Shown here: one piece after another, positions 44,234 through 53,545 of the stretch
Numbering within the stretch: the stretch's first letter is position 1
Layout: every line of letters starts with the position of its first letter
Assembly: GCA_009746045.1 (NCBI GenBank)
Contig: RPFO01000213.1
Location: 7,124,109-7,188,108, forward strand
Reading direction: 5' to 3'
DNA: 64,000 nt
Source of the DNA: Mesostigma viride
Taxonomy: Eukaryota; Streptophyta; Mesostigmatophyceae; Mesostigmatales; Mesostigmataceae
Made by a program: the position numbers and the translations under genes
Notes under the pieces: generated by a model
Seen by the model: only the letters and a program-made list of their open reading frames with translations
What the model was told of the DNA's origin: nothing
The model's database searches: none

Positions 44234-46071
44234 TCGAGGTGGATTGGAGGACAACCTCGGTCGAGGGCCAGGTGGTGGCCGTGGCGTGGGAGCAGCATCC
44301 GCCACTCTGTGCTTGCGGCGACTGCCAGGACGTTCTGGAGGCTCTAATCGCGTACCCCCGCCTGGCGCTGCTACTGATCCCTGAACGCGTTCGCAACCGA
44401 TTGCCGGACGCGTTTAGGAGAGTTACCCTACGAGGCGCGCTCTGCACGGGGTGCTGGGAGTGGTCCTTGCGGGAGGCGTGCCGGAGGATCTGGAAGATGG
44501 ATGAGGCGGAGGGAGATGACCCCGAAGGCGAGGGTGACAGGCAGCTGGCTGACGACGAGTCGGATGACGACCTGCCACGGGTCCGCCGTGACGACCCTGA
44601 GGAGGATGGTGTCCCTTGGGCGGCGCAGGTCGGTACACGGCCGCCCCGCCGCCTCATTGTGTACAACCGTGAGGCGGTGATGGCTCGCCCCAGGAGGTTC
44701 CCTACTAAGGGGCGTCCTCGGGGTCGACCAAGTGTGGTGGTGGCCCCGCGGGACAGATCCGGGGAGAGACAAGGTGAGAGCCGCCCTGCCCCGCGTCACG
44801 AGCGTGGCGGACAATCGGCACGTCATGAAACGCCACGCGATTCTATCCGACGGCGCGACGAGCGTGGCGATTGGTGGGAAGCACGTCGGGACTCGGCACA
44901 GGACTTGTACCACGCTCACGGGGCGCGGGAGAGACGCCGGCACACGTCACGGGAATCTCGTCAGCAAGAAGAGCTGCGGGAGTCACGCCGGCGCGAGGCG
45001 CGACAGGCGCCGTTCCACCCCAGGGACAATCACGGTTCCCTGGACCGTGTCGAGCACACCGGTTCAGCTTCGAACTTGACAGGGGCGGCCGCTGGGCCCG
45101 GACAACCCGGCCGCGCTCGGGAACGCGAACGGTCACCCGTTCGAGGTGCCAACGACCGACCGCTGCGTCAGCAGGGCGCGGCCCTTATCCCCGCGCCCGC
45201 ACCAGAGCAGCCTTTACCGGCCCTTGCTCCCCAGCCTGCACCAGCGCAGCCTCAACCTGTCCTGGCCCGCTCCGCAGAGACGCCGGTACAGGAGATCGCT
45301 CCGCGTCGGGACGTGATACCGGCCCAGGAATGGGTACGGGGCACGTATGCCCGTAATCGGGTCATTGTCCCCTTGCATCCGGTGGCTGGCTTCGTGGTCG
45401 ACATTGACGTGGGATACCCACGCCCGAGCCTTCCCCCGCCATCCGGGTTTTACTACCCCGCGAGCCTGCGCTTCCGCGGGGGCTCCAGCGTGCTTATTCA
45501 GCGAGAAGGCACCTTCGACTCGGTCAGCTTTCTCCTGCACGCACATGTGCCGGCGCCGGTGCCATCTGAGTCCCGCTACGAGCCGGTGATAGTAGGGACT
45601 ACCGCCACGTACGATCTGCACCCGCCGCCTCTGCCGCAATACCGCGCTGAGCACCACTTGCGACGGATTGCGTATCCCAAGCTCATGCCTATCCCGGGAG
45701 CTATCTACATGCGGAAGCAGCTCCCTGAGATTGCGGCAGCTCCGGGGTTCTACTGCGAGAGCGAGAAGGCCCAGAAGGAGCTGTTGCTCATGGCTGCCGG
45801 GTACTTCGCGGAAACTGGGTGCGGGGAGGTCGATGTGGAGCAGGGGTTCATCAGGTTCACCCGGCTCCCCTACATGGCGGCCTTCCTGTCGTACTGGCCG
45901 CCGGATGTGTGGATTGAGAAGTCCACGCTGCGTCAGCAGACGCGCAATGACTACCAGGTGGCGTTCAACGCCGACGTGGTCGCGGCTCCCCTTGGCAAGA
46001 TCCCGGAGATCATGACTGAGCACGGCTACAACGCGTTGCGGCGGCATCGCGCGCAGCAGGGATTCCAGTAA
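44044..46071 (+). CDS. Long ORF downstream of integrase, unknown function
   Basis: 675 codons, ATG 44044 to stop 46069-46071. Order: a Cys pattern (CACGDC...about 40 residues...CTGC) around residues 98-145 that could bind zinc; an acidic linker (EAEGDDPEGEGD, DDESDDDLPR); a long Arg/Glu-rich region (HERGGQSARHETPRDSIRRR, RERRRHTSRESRQQEELRES); an Ala/Pro/Gln-rich linker; and a folded-looking C-terminal region of about 220 residues (RVIVPLHPVAGFVVDIDVGY, GGSSVLIQREGTFDSVSFLL, KAQKELLLMAAGYFAETGCG). No signal peptide or membrane segment is seen, so an envelope protein is unlikely. The place after integrase is where env or accessory genes sit in other elements. The charged central region suggests nucleic-acid binding (inference). 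Confidence 0.8.
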   Translation: MLLSEVACPGYDSDEVLWRRRKRHGRAASDFVSKPYCPDRAPGSKSDPVSELKLCISRQVGFLIEVDWRTTSVEGQVVAVAWEQHPPLCACGDCQDVLEALIAYPRLALLLIPERVRNRLPDAFRRVTLRGALCTGCWEWSLREACRRIWKMDEAEGDDPEGEGDRQLADDESDDDLPRVRRDDPEEDGVPWAAQVGTRPPRRLIVYNREAVMARPRRFPTKGRPRGRPSVVVAPRDRSGERQGESRPAPRHERGGQSARHETPRDSIRRRDERGDWWEARRDSAQDLYHAHGARERRRHTSRESRQQEELRESRRREARQAPFHPRDNHGSLDRVEHTGSASNLTGAAAGPGQPGRARERERSPVRGANDRPLRQQGAALIPAPAPEQPLPALAPQPAPAQPQPVLARSAETPVQEIAPRRDVIPAQEWVRGTYARNRVIVPLHPVAGFVVDIDVGYPRPSLPPPSGFYYPASLRFRGGSSVLIQREGTFDSVSFLLHAHVPAPVPSESRYEPVIVGTTATYDLHPPPLPQYRAEHHLRRIAYPKLMPIPGAIYMRKQLPEIAAAPGFYCESEKAQKELLLMAAGYFAETGCGEVDVEQGFIRFTRLPYMAAFLSYWPPDVWIEKSTLRQQTRNDYQVAFNADVVAAPLGKIPEIMTEHGYNALRRHRAQQGFQ

Positions 46072-46366
46072 TTTTCCGGGAGATTGGCCGGAGAGTGCTG
46101 GGACGAAGGAGTATTTGACAACTATCAAGGTGTTGTCCCTGCGAGGCAACACCGAGAAGAACTGGCTACTGCTCCGCTGGCGAACAGGGATCGGGACATA
46201 GTATTCTCATAGTTGGTGTATTATATGCATGTATGACGATGGGTTCTCGCTGGTACACAGCACCCCGTTGTTATGATTGTGTTTTGGTTTTCTTTTGAAT
46301 TTTCCATGTTTGTGTGTCGTTGTTTGAGGTGCGCCCCGGGCGATTGGACGATAGCCATCGTCCCCC
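46072..46366 (+). other. Chromovirus 3' untranslated region
   Basis: Non-coding sequence between the last ORF and the polypurine tract. Confidence 0.5.
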
Positions 46367-46381
46367 GGGGAGGGGGAGGAG
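46367..46381 (+). promoter_or_regulatory. Polypurine tract
   Basis: GGGGAGGGGGAGGAG lies directly before the 3' LTR, the standard site for plus-strand priming. Confidence 0.9.
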
Positions 46382-46997
46382 TGTTACGGCCCTAACCCAT
46401 GTTTGGGCGTAACAATTCCTAAAATAAATTAGTTTGGTCAGTCGAAAGTCATTTTGATATTGTTTGAGACTTTCGATAGTTATTATGTTAGATTCGGGGA
46501 CTTGGCCGAGTTATTCCATCACCCGGCCCAGGTACCCGTGGCTTTGCTTTCGGTTTGGTGTGTTACTGGTCTGTACCCGGGACTGCCAGGTACCGGGTGC
46601 CAGACTGGCGGATACTATGTACATCTACGGCTGATATTAATTGCAGGCTGCGCTAGAGGTTCGGCCCCCAGCCGACCCGCTGGCATGCACGCCGTCTTGG
46701 ACAAATGTCGTAGGTGACAATGGCTTCCTATCTTTGGTTTGGAATAAAATCGACTTGAGTAAAACTCGTCTGCCGAACCAGGGGTCAAATCTGGGCTGCA
46801 CTAACGCCCTTCGTGCATTCCATGTATATGCATAATTTATCTAGTTGTGCATTCAGGGCCTAGCTAGTAATTCCGCGTACTAGCTAGAATTCAGGGCTAC
46901 ATTCACGTAGTCCGGGCGGATAGCAGATTCCGAGTTTATTCAGGCGTAACCCACGCTAGACTAGGGTCTTTCAGAGTCGCTGGGGCGGCTCGTAACA
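46382..46997 (+). repeat. Chromovirus 3' LTR (616 bp)
   Basis: TGTTACGG...CGTAACA. It matches the 5' LTR except for one T/C difference and one extra G near 46977-46985. Confidence 0.97.
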
Positions 46998-47002
46998 CCT
47001 AT
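46998..47002. repeat. Target-site duplication of the chromovirus, right copy
   Basis: CCTAT, identical to 35590-35594. Confidence 0.92.
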
Positions 47003-47642
47003 GGGCACTAACTGTGCCGGGCTCCTTGCAAACCTCTATCTATACACTTATGAGCTTGCATTCATGGAGAATCTCATTGCCTCAAACGATGATGTTCTCA
47101 TCAGGCGTTTTATCCATACATGTCGATACATTGATGATGTCATCGCTTTCGACAACCCTGATTTCGCAACCCATTTGTATATCACCGCTGGTCTGCCTGG
47201 CATCTACCCGCAAGCGTCCCTCACATTAAAGCTCACGTCGGAGGATACTCATTGCAATTACCTCGATCTTAACATTACCCATAACAAGAAGGGCTGGCGT
47301 ACGGCTGTCTATGATAAGCGCAAGGATCCTAAATACCAGCAAATTCCTTTTATTCGTTACCCCGATATTCACAGTCTCCTTTCCCACACAGCAAAATATG
47401 GTGTTGTTCTTTCTCAGTTACATCGTTTTTCCCGTCTTTGTTCTTATCGTGTTGATTTCATCACGACTCTTGTTGAACTCTTGCAGCGTTTATTGGTCAA
47501 AGACTATGACCGAGCCATTATGCTCCGTCAAGTCCGATGTTTTTTGCAACGTCACCCACATCTGTTCGGTGCTGCCCCTTGGCACAAGCTCTACAAACAG
47601 GTCGTGGACCGGCTGGATCGCATAGTATCTCCGCACATCTGA
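47001..47642 (+). pseudogene. Penelope-like element ORF, part 3: RT catalytic core and thumb
   Basis: Continues the RT frame broken at 35594 (IGIP | MGTNC). It has MGTNCAGLLANLYLYTYELA (RT4), the catalytic RYIDDVIAFDNPDF (RT5), SLTLKLTSEDTHCNYLDLNI (RT6), WRTAVYDKRKDPKYQQIPF, and the helical thumb (HSLLSHTAKYGVVLSQLHRF). The stop is at 47640-47642. No C-terminal GIY-YIG follows, which agrees with the N-terminal nuclease type. Apart from the insertion and the frameshift at about 34700, the RT motifs are intact. Confidence 0.88.
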
Positions 47643-48035
47643 ACCCTGTGATGCCAGATCTCCTTTGCGGCCGTTCCGAGCTTGGCACTGGATTCGTTGT
47701 CCACATCGTCGCGTCGCTGCCGCAACACGATGTTTTCTGGCATCCGCGGGCTTTTGGTTCCCGCCGCACATTTGAAAGTGCTGTCCTCCGGCTTTTTGCC
47801 TTTGCACCGTGTGCAGTTTCTTGGACGTTTGGAATCATGGCATGGCTAACGTGATGACTGACTAGCTAGACCTTTTCAGTGGTTTTCCATTTGCGGGTAT
47901 TTCCTCGTAAATGGTGGGAGAGCGATCGCAGCAATGGTGCTCACCACTAGACACTCCCGGCCAGTTAGGCTAGAAACACACGCCCTGATCAAGCATGCTG
48001 TTTCCGGCCCCACCGTCTAGGTCATCTAGTCGCTC
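47643..48035. other. Presumed PLE 3' region
   Basis: No coding domain. The PLE 3' terminus and any terminal repeats (pLTRs) could not be delimited. Confidence 0.35.
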
Positions 48036-48199
48036 CACACATAAGCCAGCCATAATTTCAATGCACAAGGATACACATTTCCATCACCATTCATCTTCAT
48101 CATCCTGAACGACTCGAAAACGCGGAAAAGATAACGGCAGGCTCGAGCTATCATGGTCCGGATTCTCCCGATTTCTGGCCTGCGCTGGTTGTCTCTTTG
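48036..48199 (+). repeat. 164-bp dispersed repeat, copy B
   Basis: Nearly identical to 16681-16845. Here it lies outside any ORF and runs into a minisatellite on its right side. Confidence 0.75.
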
Positions 48200-48239
48200 A
48201 TATTTGGCCGTATTTGCGTACTGGTATTTGATTTATAAA

Positions 48240-48545
48240 TGTTGCATATCAGTTTAGTCCACTAAATTAATCCGACGGTGAACCCCGTTCGGCAAAAAAT
48301 CATCTAAATTAATTTGACGGTGAAACCGGCTTTGACCAAAATATTCAGTTTAGATTAATCCGACGGTGAAACCGGCTTTGACCAAAATATTTAGATTAAT
48401 CCGACGGTGAAACCGGCTTTGACCAAAATATTTAAATTAATCCGACGGTGAACTGAAACCGGCTTTGACCAAAATATCTAAATCAATCCGACGGTGAAAC
48501 CGGCTTTGACCAAAATATCTAAATTAATCCGACGGCGACCGGTAA
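48240..48545. repeat. Minisatellite, 41-48 bp unit, about 7 copies
   Basis: The unit contains TTAATCCGACGGTGAA, ACCGGCTTTGACC and AAAATATTTAAA. The first and last copies are diverged, and one has an inserted ACTGA. Confidence 0.9.
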
Positions 48546-49400
48546 GCAGCCAAAAGTATTTAAATCATATTTTATTTATATTTGTCCGACCTGTGAAGAT
48601 TACCGTACCGCTCGCCACAGGTTAGGTTATTAGTGACAACAGTAATAAATAAGAGTCTTCCTTCCGCCGCACGTGCGCTCGTTGTGTCGACAAAATTACA
48701 CGTCATGTTTATCCGATGGACATGTTGTCCATCAAAGATTCTGCAAAGAAGCGGACTCGACGAGTCGTGCTACAGTATCTCGAAGACTGGCTGGTTGGCG
48801 ACTTGGCGGATCTCCAGATCTCCGGGCCCTGTTCTTGCTACTGTATGGAACACCCATCTGCCAATGGGTGGGAATTAGATTCCTAGGATGGTTTTTAATA
48901 TAGTTGGATATCCATAAGATTGGTCGCTTATTCCTTGGCTTTTTCCCCATTTTAAATCTCTGGTCTATAATTGATTAATAGGGTAATTAAAATATACCCA
49001 CTTCTGACTTCCCCCAGGCCCCAAAAGATTGGTCGCTCGACGAATATTCTCTTGAATTGTCCTGCACTCGTTCAGCGTCGTCGTTTGTATCTACCCCAGG
49101 TCAATACGACGTCTTTTCATGGGGATATTTTAATATCCCCAGGTAATCCACACCGTCATGGCCTTTAAAAGGCCATGTGACACGTGGCACATGCTGACGG
49201 TCACCCGAAATTGTGTTTGCTGACAACTTGAACCAAGCTAAGCAAGCTTGAGCTTTAAGGAGTGCTCTAGGTTTCAAGTCTGCTCGGTATAAGCGCTAGC
49301 CGAGAGATTCCGCAAGACGAAGCCATAGCGCCCATCTTCGTGCCTCTGAGCAGTTTTCGCCTACCGGAAATATAAGCTGCGCATTACCATTCCAGAGGCC
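48546..49400. other. Upstream region of the two-exon gene
   Basis: No coding gene is supported. 49120-49180 has a GGCCTTTAAAAGGCC-type palindrome (49159-49173). The last 100 bp before the ATG at 49401 probably hold the promoter and leader of the next gene. Confidence 0.4.
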
Positions 49401-50146
49401 ATGGCCCGCTCCTCTGTTAACCGGGTGGACCCCCCTTCAAGACCAGTTTCCCAGCCCTCCCAGTTGCCGCCTTTGAGGGTCAATCGCTCCCCGAGTCCGA
49501 CTCCATGCATGGAGTCTTATGCACCCCAGACGAGGTCAACGCGCGCCTCACTGAGGCAGCAAGCGCAAGATACAGCAACCAATTCTGTTTCTCCGGTAAG
49601 TAACAGCCCTCCGCTTGCTCGGACCGGACTTGACGGCGGTTTATTGAAGCAGCCGTTTTGAAGAGCTGGTGCTCATACCTCGGCAATTATCCTTACTTTC
49701 GTTGTTCCTGCATTCCTGCGCGTGGCTTTTAACTTTGCTTGCAGGAACGTGGTAGCGGGTTTTTCACCGGCATCTGCGGGCGTTCTTTCCAGGCGGGCAC
49801 GTCGAGGTCTCAACTCGCGTCTGCCGTGGCTTTGCGTGACAATGGGACTGCAGCCGCTCAACTTGTCGATATATCGCACTTTACGCAATCCGTCCAACTC
49901 ATGGGGATTCCGGATGCGCTCCTCAACAACATCCTGGCGGCTGTCCGGGCAAGTGTCGTCGAGGTGTCCCCGTTCACAGCGCGAGAAGCAGCTAGATGCC
50001 CTAGCAGCGACGCCGCGGAGCCGGAAGAGGAATACCAGTCGCGCAGGTTCCACCGTTCGTCATTGCCAAGAGAGATGGTAACCGCCGCCAAGAATGCCGA
50101 TCCAGAGGTGTCAAGGTGGCTGAAGAGCATGTTCGAAATCAACTAG
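49401..50146 (+). CDS. Predicted two-exon gene of unknown function (198 aa)
   Basis: Exon 1 49401-49595 (ATG in GGCCATGGC) and exon 2 49745-50146 join in phase 0 across a 149-bp intron with strong sites (GTAAGT...TTTGCTTGCAG). Exon 1 is Ser/Pro/Arg-rich and probably disordered. Exon 2 is helical (GTAAAQLVDISHFTQSV, DALLNNILAAVRASVVEV) and ends REMVTAAKNADPEVSRWLKS followed by MFEIN and stop TAG. A TGTAA lies about 130 bp after the stop, as in chlorophyte poly(A) sites. No family is recognised. It could be a host gene or the first gene of an undelimited transposon. Confidence 0.6.
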
Positions 50147-50829
50147 CACACTGAGGCTCGTCTCTCCCATTCATGGAGAAGAAGAAGCTCAAATGGGCTA
50201 CGATTTACTGTTAGTATATCCTCCCAATTCATTTGGGCTGCGACGGCACAGGTGGCACTGTGATGCCATGATCCTTGTAAATATCACATCCTGGGTAAGG
50301 TAGGATTTCATGGCCAGTGCTGACTAGGGTTGTGCAGGCCTTGTGTACATAGATCGCCATGCGTCCAGGCATAGTTGTCTCACTTAATAGATGCCACAAA
50401 TACTTGTCTCACTTGCCACAAAGGCCTTCAGGCTCGCACAACAAGTTCAAGCCAATTTTGCAAACTTCTTTGGCTGGGTTTTGGCTTTCTAGCACGGACT
50501 GGGGTAGACAAAACGAATGCATCCCTTTCGCTGCATTCATTAGTTAGATATGAATGGATATTGAGATTTGGGTGTGCAATGATGGCGGCATGCCTTCCAT
50601 TTCAAGGTACGCAGCCTAAACTGCTGGAGCGTAGCTGGGTGTAGTAAGTATAACAGCATAATCCTTGCTGGTGCAGTGGTGCACTGTCCAAGTGGTTGCA
50701 CCGCTGGTTGTATGACAATGATATCAACAAATATTAATAAGTGAGACAACAACAACAACAACTACTGCTACTAGTTGTCTCACTTGACATATATTAATTA
50801 ATTAATTAAATTAAACATATGCTCCCTTA
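50147..50829. other. Stretch without a supported gene
   Basis: Short simple repeats at 50740-50762 (ACAACA) and 50793-50812 (TTAA-type). GTTGTCTCACTTG-like blocks recur at 50368, 50404 and 50774. Nothing else is seen. Confidence 0.4.
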
Positions 50830-51614
50830 TTTATAACATCGCCCACCGCTGCCGCGCCTGCTCGACGGGACGGAGGTCCCGTTTCGTGACCGCTTCAAAC
50901 TGCTGGGGAGCATGCTCCCTGACACCGCCGACGATATGGACATCCGCATCGGCCTGGCCTGGGCCAGGCTCCGTTCGCTCACCACCTACTGGCGCTCGAA
51001 GGGCCTGGGCGAGCACCGCAAGCGCATGCTCTTCAAGGTCCTCGTCCTCACGGTGCTAACGTATGGCGCCAAGGCGTGGACACTCATGGACACAATGGCA
51101 GCTAAGCTCGACGGCACGGTTTACAGGATGCTCCGGCAGGTCCTGAATGTAGGGTTTTCCCAGCGTAGGTCATGAGAGTCTTTGTATCAGGGTATGCCTC
51201 GTATTTCGGACGAGATTAGGCAGCGTAGGATAGCATTTGTTGGACATCTTGCTCGCACCAGCCAGGTCGACACCGCCCTTGGTCTGGCCGGCCCCCAGCG
51301 GCTTGGCCAACCAGGGCGGCATATTTTGACCTGGCCTGGCCCCAAGGATATTCCTAAAAGGGTAGGTAAACATGCCATGAACTACACCCAGATGTTGTTG
51401 GCCGACCTAGTGGTCCTAGCTCAGTTTGAACACCGCATCCACTCCCTCTCCCTTCTTTGGACTGCCATGCAGAACAAGAAGCGGTGGCAGAAGATTGTCC
51501 GGCAGGCTCACACGCCAGCGCCTGTGGGCAAGCCACCTCCCCCCAAGAGGAGGAGGCGTTTTGATGAGTAGTGTAGTTAGGATTTTATATAGACTAGATA
51601 TAGCTTAGCGTTAG
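50830..51614 (+). pseudogene. LINE 3' end: RT C-terminal region, 5'-truncated, one stop
   Basis: Translation gives GTEVPFRDRFKLLGSMLPDT, IRIGLAWARLRSLTTYWRSK, VLTVLTYGAKAWTLMD and KLDGTVYRMLRQVLNVGF. A TGA follows near 51173, then RISDEIRQRRIAFVGHLAR and a terminal MQNKKRWQKIVRQAHTPAPV tail ending PPPPKRRRRFDE. This is the thumb and C-terminal region of non-LTR retrotransposon RTs (FKYLGS, VLTYGSETWTL and RRxxFxGHxxR patterns). The catalytic palm is missing through 5' truncation, as is usual for LINE copies. The clade is not resolved. Confidence 0.85.
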
Positions 51615-51864
51615 GATAGTTCGATTACGCTGCTCCCCGTGATTTGGAACTAGAAGATGATGGACAAGGCCAAGTGGGCCCAGGTCATAGAGGACACCAA
51701 GCCCCCCCCTGTGGGGAAGCGCCCGCGTGTGCAAACCCACGGGAGGCATGCCAGACAGCTCCCCTAGGGCAGCGTGATGCTGTTTAGATAGACGTGGTAG
51801 TAATGCTGTTCGATAGAGGTTGTCAATACACTGACCATCGGGGTTAAAAAGCCACGAGATAGCC
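51615..51864 (+). pseudogene. Second LINE 3' tail joined to the next LINE 5' leader
   Basis: Encodes KWAQVIEDTKPPPVGKRPRV, which resembles the tail just upstream (QKIVRQAHTPAPVGKPPPPK). It is followed by the untranslated leader of LINE copy 2. The order is 3' end, 3' end, 5' end, all in plus orientation. Confidence 0.5.
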
Positions 51865-52044
51865 ATGGCTGACGGCGGCGCTCATAACTTTCACGTTTGA
51901 GCACCGAATTTAGCCGTGAATATCACAATCGATGCGTCTTTCTACGACGCACATGCTGATATAATTTTCCAAAGCTATTACGCACTATACGATGAGCAAA
52001 CGCCTCTCGACGCAACGCAGCCTGGCGGCTGCGCTCGGCAATGA
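51865..52044 (+). pseudogene. LINE copy 2: upstream small ORF (59 codons), one nonsense mutation
   Basis: Same start, length and terminal TGA as 16148-16327. It reads MADGGAHNFHV, then TGA in place of TGG, then continues APNLAVNITIDASFYDAHAD. It overlaps the ORF1 start at 51992 in the +1 frame. Confidence 0.45.
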
Positions 52045-53045
52045 AAATACGCCTGCAGCTCCGGCTGCAGCTTCGCCCACCGGCCCAGAAGGCAGCGGCG
52101 CCACTAGCCAAGCTCTAGTGGTCGTCCAGCCCCCTGCTGCGCCCGCCTCGTCAGCAGCGTCGCCCGAACCCAAGCGCAGTCGTCCTGACGGGCTTTTGGA
52201 TGAGTACGACTTTGACGCCAGCCAGCCCGGCTATTTTGACAAGCTTACACACAATCGCATCCTGGCCCACGTGTTTTTCGGGACGCATGCCTCTCTTATA
52301 GAACTATGCAAGCAGAGCTCTTTCCCACCAAGGTCGCCTTGTCAATGCCTTCCTCCAGAGGCGCCATTTCGGCAAGGACGTCCTCAACGCCCGCCGCCCC
52401 CACCTCCAGCAATTCGCCCTCTTTTCCCTCCTTGGACGCTCCATCGAGGAGCTCCCCCAAAGCCCCTCACCACCACCTTAACCGAATCCTCCATCTGCTC
52501 ACTCCTCAAGGAGGCCCTCGAGCAGCACGTGGCCCCCATCGCTGCAGATGTGGCGGCCATGGGCAGCACGTTGGCTGCCGAGCTCCCCCTCCTCTCCACC
52601 ATTTCCACCGCCACCTCCACCCTCCTCGCCTCCTCCACCGCCACCATCCGGCCCCTCCTCCGACTCGATCACCGCCCAGCTCCGCGACATCGACTGGTCA
52701 GCGCCTCAAGGATAATGCAATCGCTATCGAGGTCTTGCAGAACACAGCAGGCCTCACCGCCCAGGCAGTGAAGGACATTGCCGCCAAGCCAGCCTCGGCT
52801 GGCCTGGCTGGCGATGTTCCTCCCATCACGACCTGGGCGGACATACCACCTCCACCACCTCCGCCGTCGCAGCCCAGCTCCAGCGGCAGACGCTTGACCT
52901 CCGCGAGGAGGCCGAGCTCGCCAAGCGCAGCCTCAACGCCATACTCAAGAACCTCGACATGGAAGAAGGTGAGAATTCCGAGAAGCTTGCATGCACGTGC
53001 CTTTGAGAGCAAAATCCTTGCACGCATGGGCCTTCTTGCACTATA
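51992..53045 (+). pseudogene. LINE copy 2: L1-like ORF1, frameshifted and truncated
   Basis: Begins MSKRLSTQRSLAAALGNENT, matching copy 1 (STQRSVAAALSNENT), with the shared PEPKRSRP and VFFGTHA blocks. After a shift near 52300 a different frame gives RPHLQQFALFSLLGRSIEE, matching RPRLQRFALCSLLGRSDAE in copy 1. Further blocks (LLKEALEQHVAPIAADVAAM, LTAQAVKDIAAKPA) also match. It ends near AILKNLDMEEGEN, at the start of the RRM-like domain, so the nucleic-acid-binding end is lost. Confidence 0.7.
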
Positions 53046-53545
53046 CTTTTCGTCCGAGGGTAGTAAAAATGATCCGAGGCGTAAATTACGAGGTCTTATC
53101 TTACTACCTAGATACGAGGCGTGAGATCCAACGCCGTAATCATTACTACCTATCATCCTACGTAGTAATTTTACTAGCCGTAAGTAAGAGTGACGTTACG
53201 ACTGCACATCTTTGGTAGTACATTACCGACAGAGTAAATTACCGCGACGGGTCTTGGTTGGTAATCTACCACCTGTAGATTAGGTGCCAGTGATCCGATG
53301 CTGTAAGATACGTTTCAGTAAGTTACTTCGGGGATCTTTGCCTGTACACGGCCAGATGGATAATTATATTGTAATGGAGAAGTGGGAGAACGTGCGTGTC
53401 TATTAGCAAATGCAGCGAAATATAAAAATGTAGTTATCAGCCTTTTTCGCCTATTCAGCAGTTGTCGTTGTCGGCCGTTGTCAGTAAGCGGCTATAGATT
53501 ATGTGTGCTGGGGCCGGTGAAAAGACGCTAGCAAAGTTCGTCTGA
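53046..53545. other. Degenerate TTACTACCT/CGTAA-type repeats, then unique sequence
   Basis: 53060-53250 contains scattered GTAAATTACGAGG, TTACTACCTA and CGTAATCATTACTACCT motifs. They resemble the 15-bp repeat at the end of the window (63869-64000) on both strands. No gene is supported. Confidence 0.5.

Larger units (their letters stand above)
35595..46997 (+). mobile_element. Near-intact Ty3/Gypsy chromovirus (11.4 kb) with two extra ORFs
   Basis: Order: LTR, primer site, leader ORF (hybrid-binding-like), Gag in two frames, Pol (protease, RT, RNase H, integrase, chromodomain), a long unknown ORF, polypurine tract, LTR. CCTAT flanks both ends. LTRs differ at only two positions, so the insertion is recent. 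It landed in the RT gene of a Penelope-like element. The element is long for its group because of the leader and the 2.4-kb downstream ORF. Confidence 0.95.

Noticed and set aside
43697..46071. Envelope gene making the element a retrovirus-like virus
   Set aside because: No signal peptide, membrane segment or glycoprotein features in the product.
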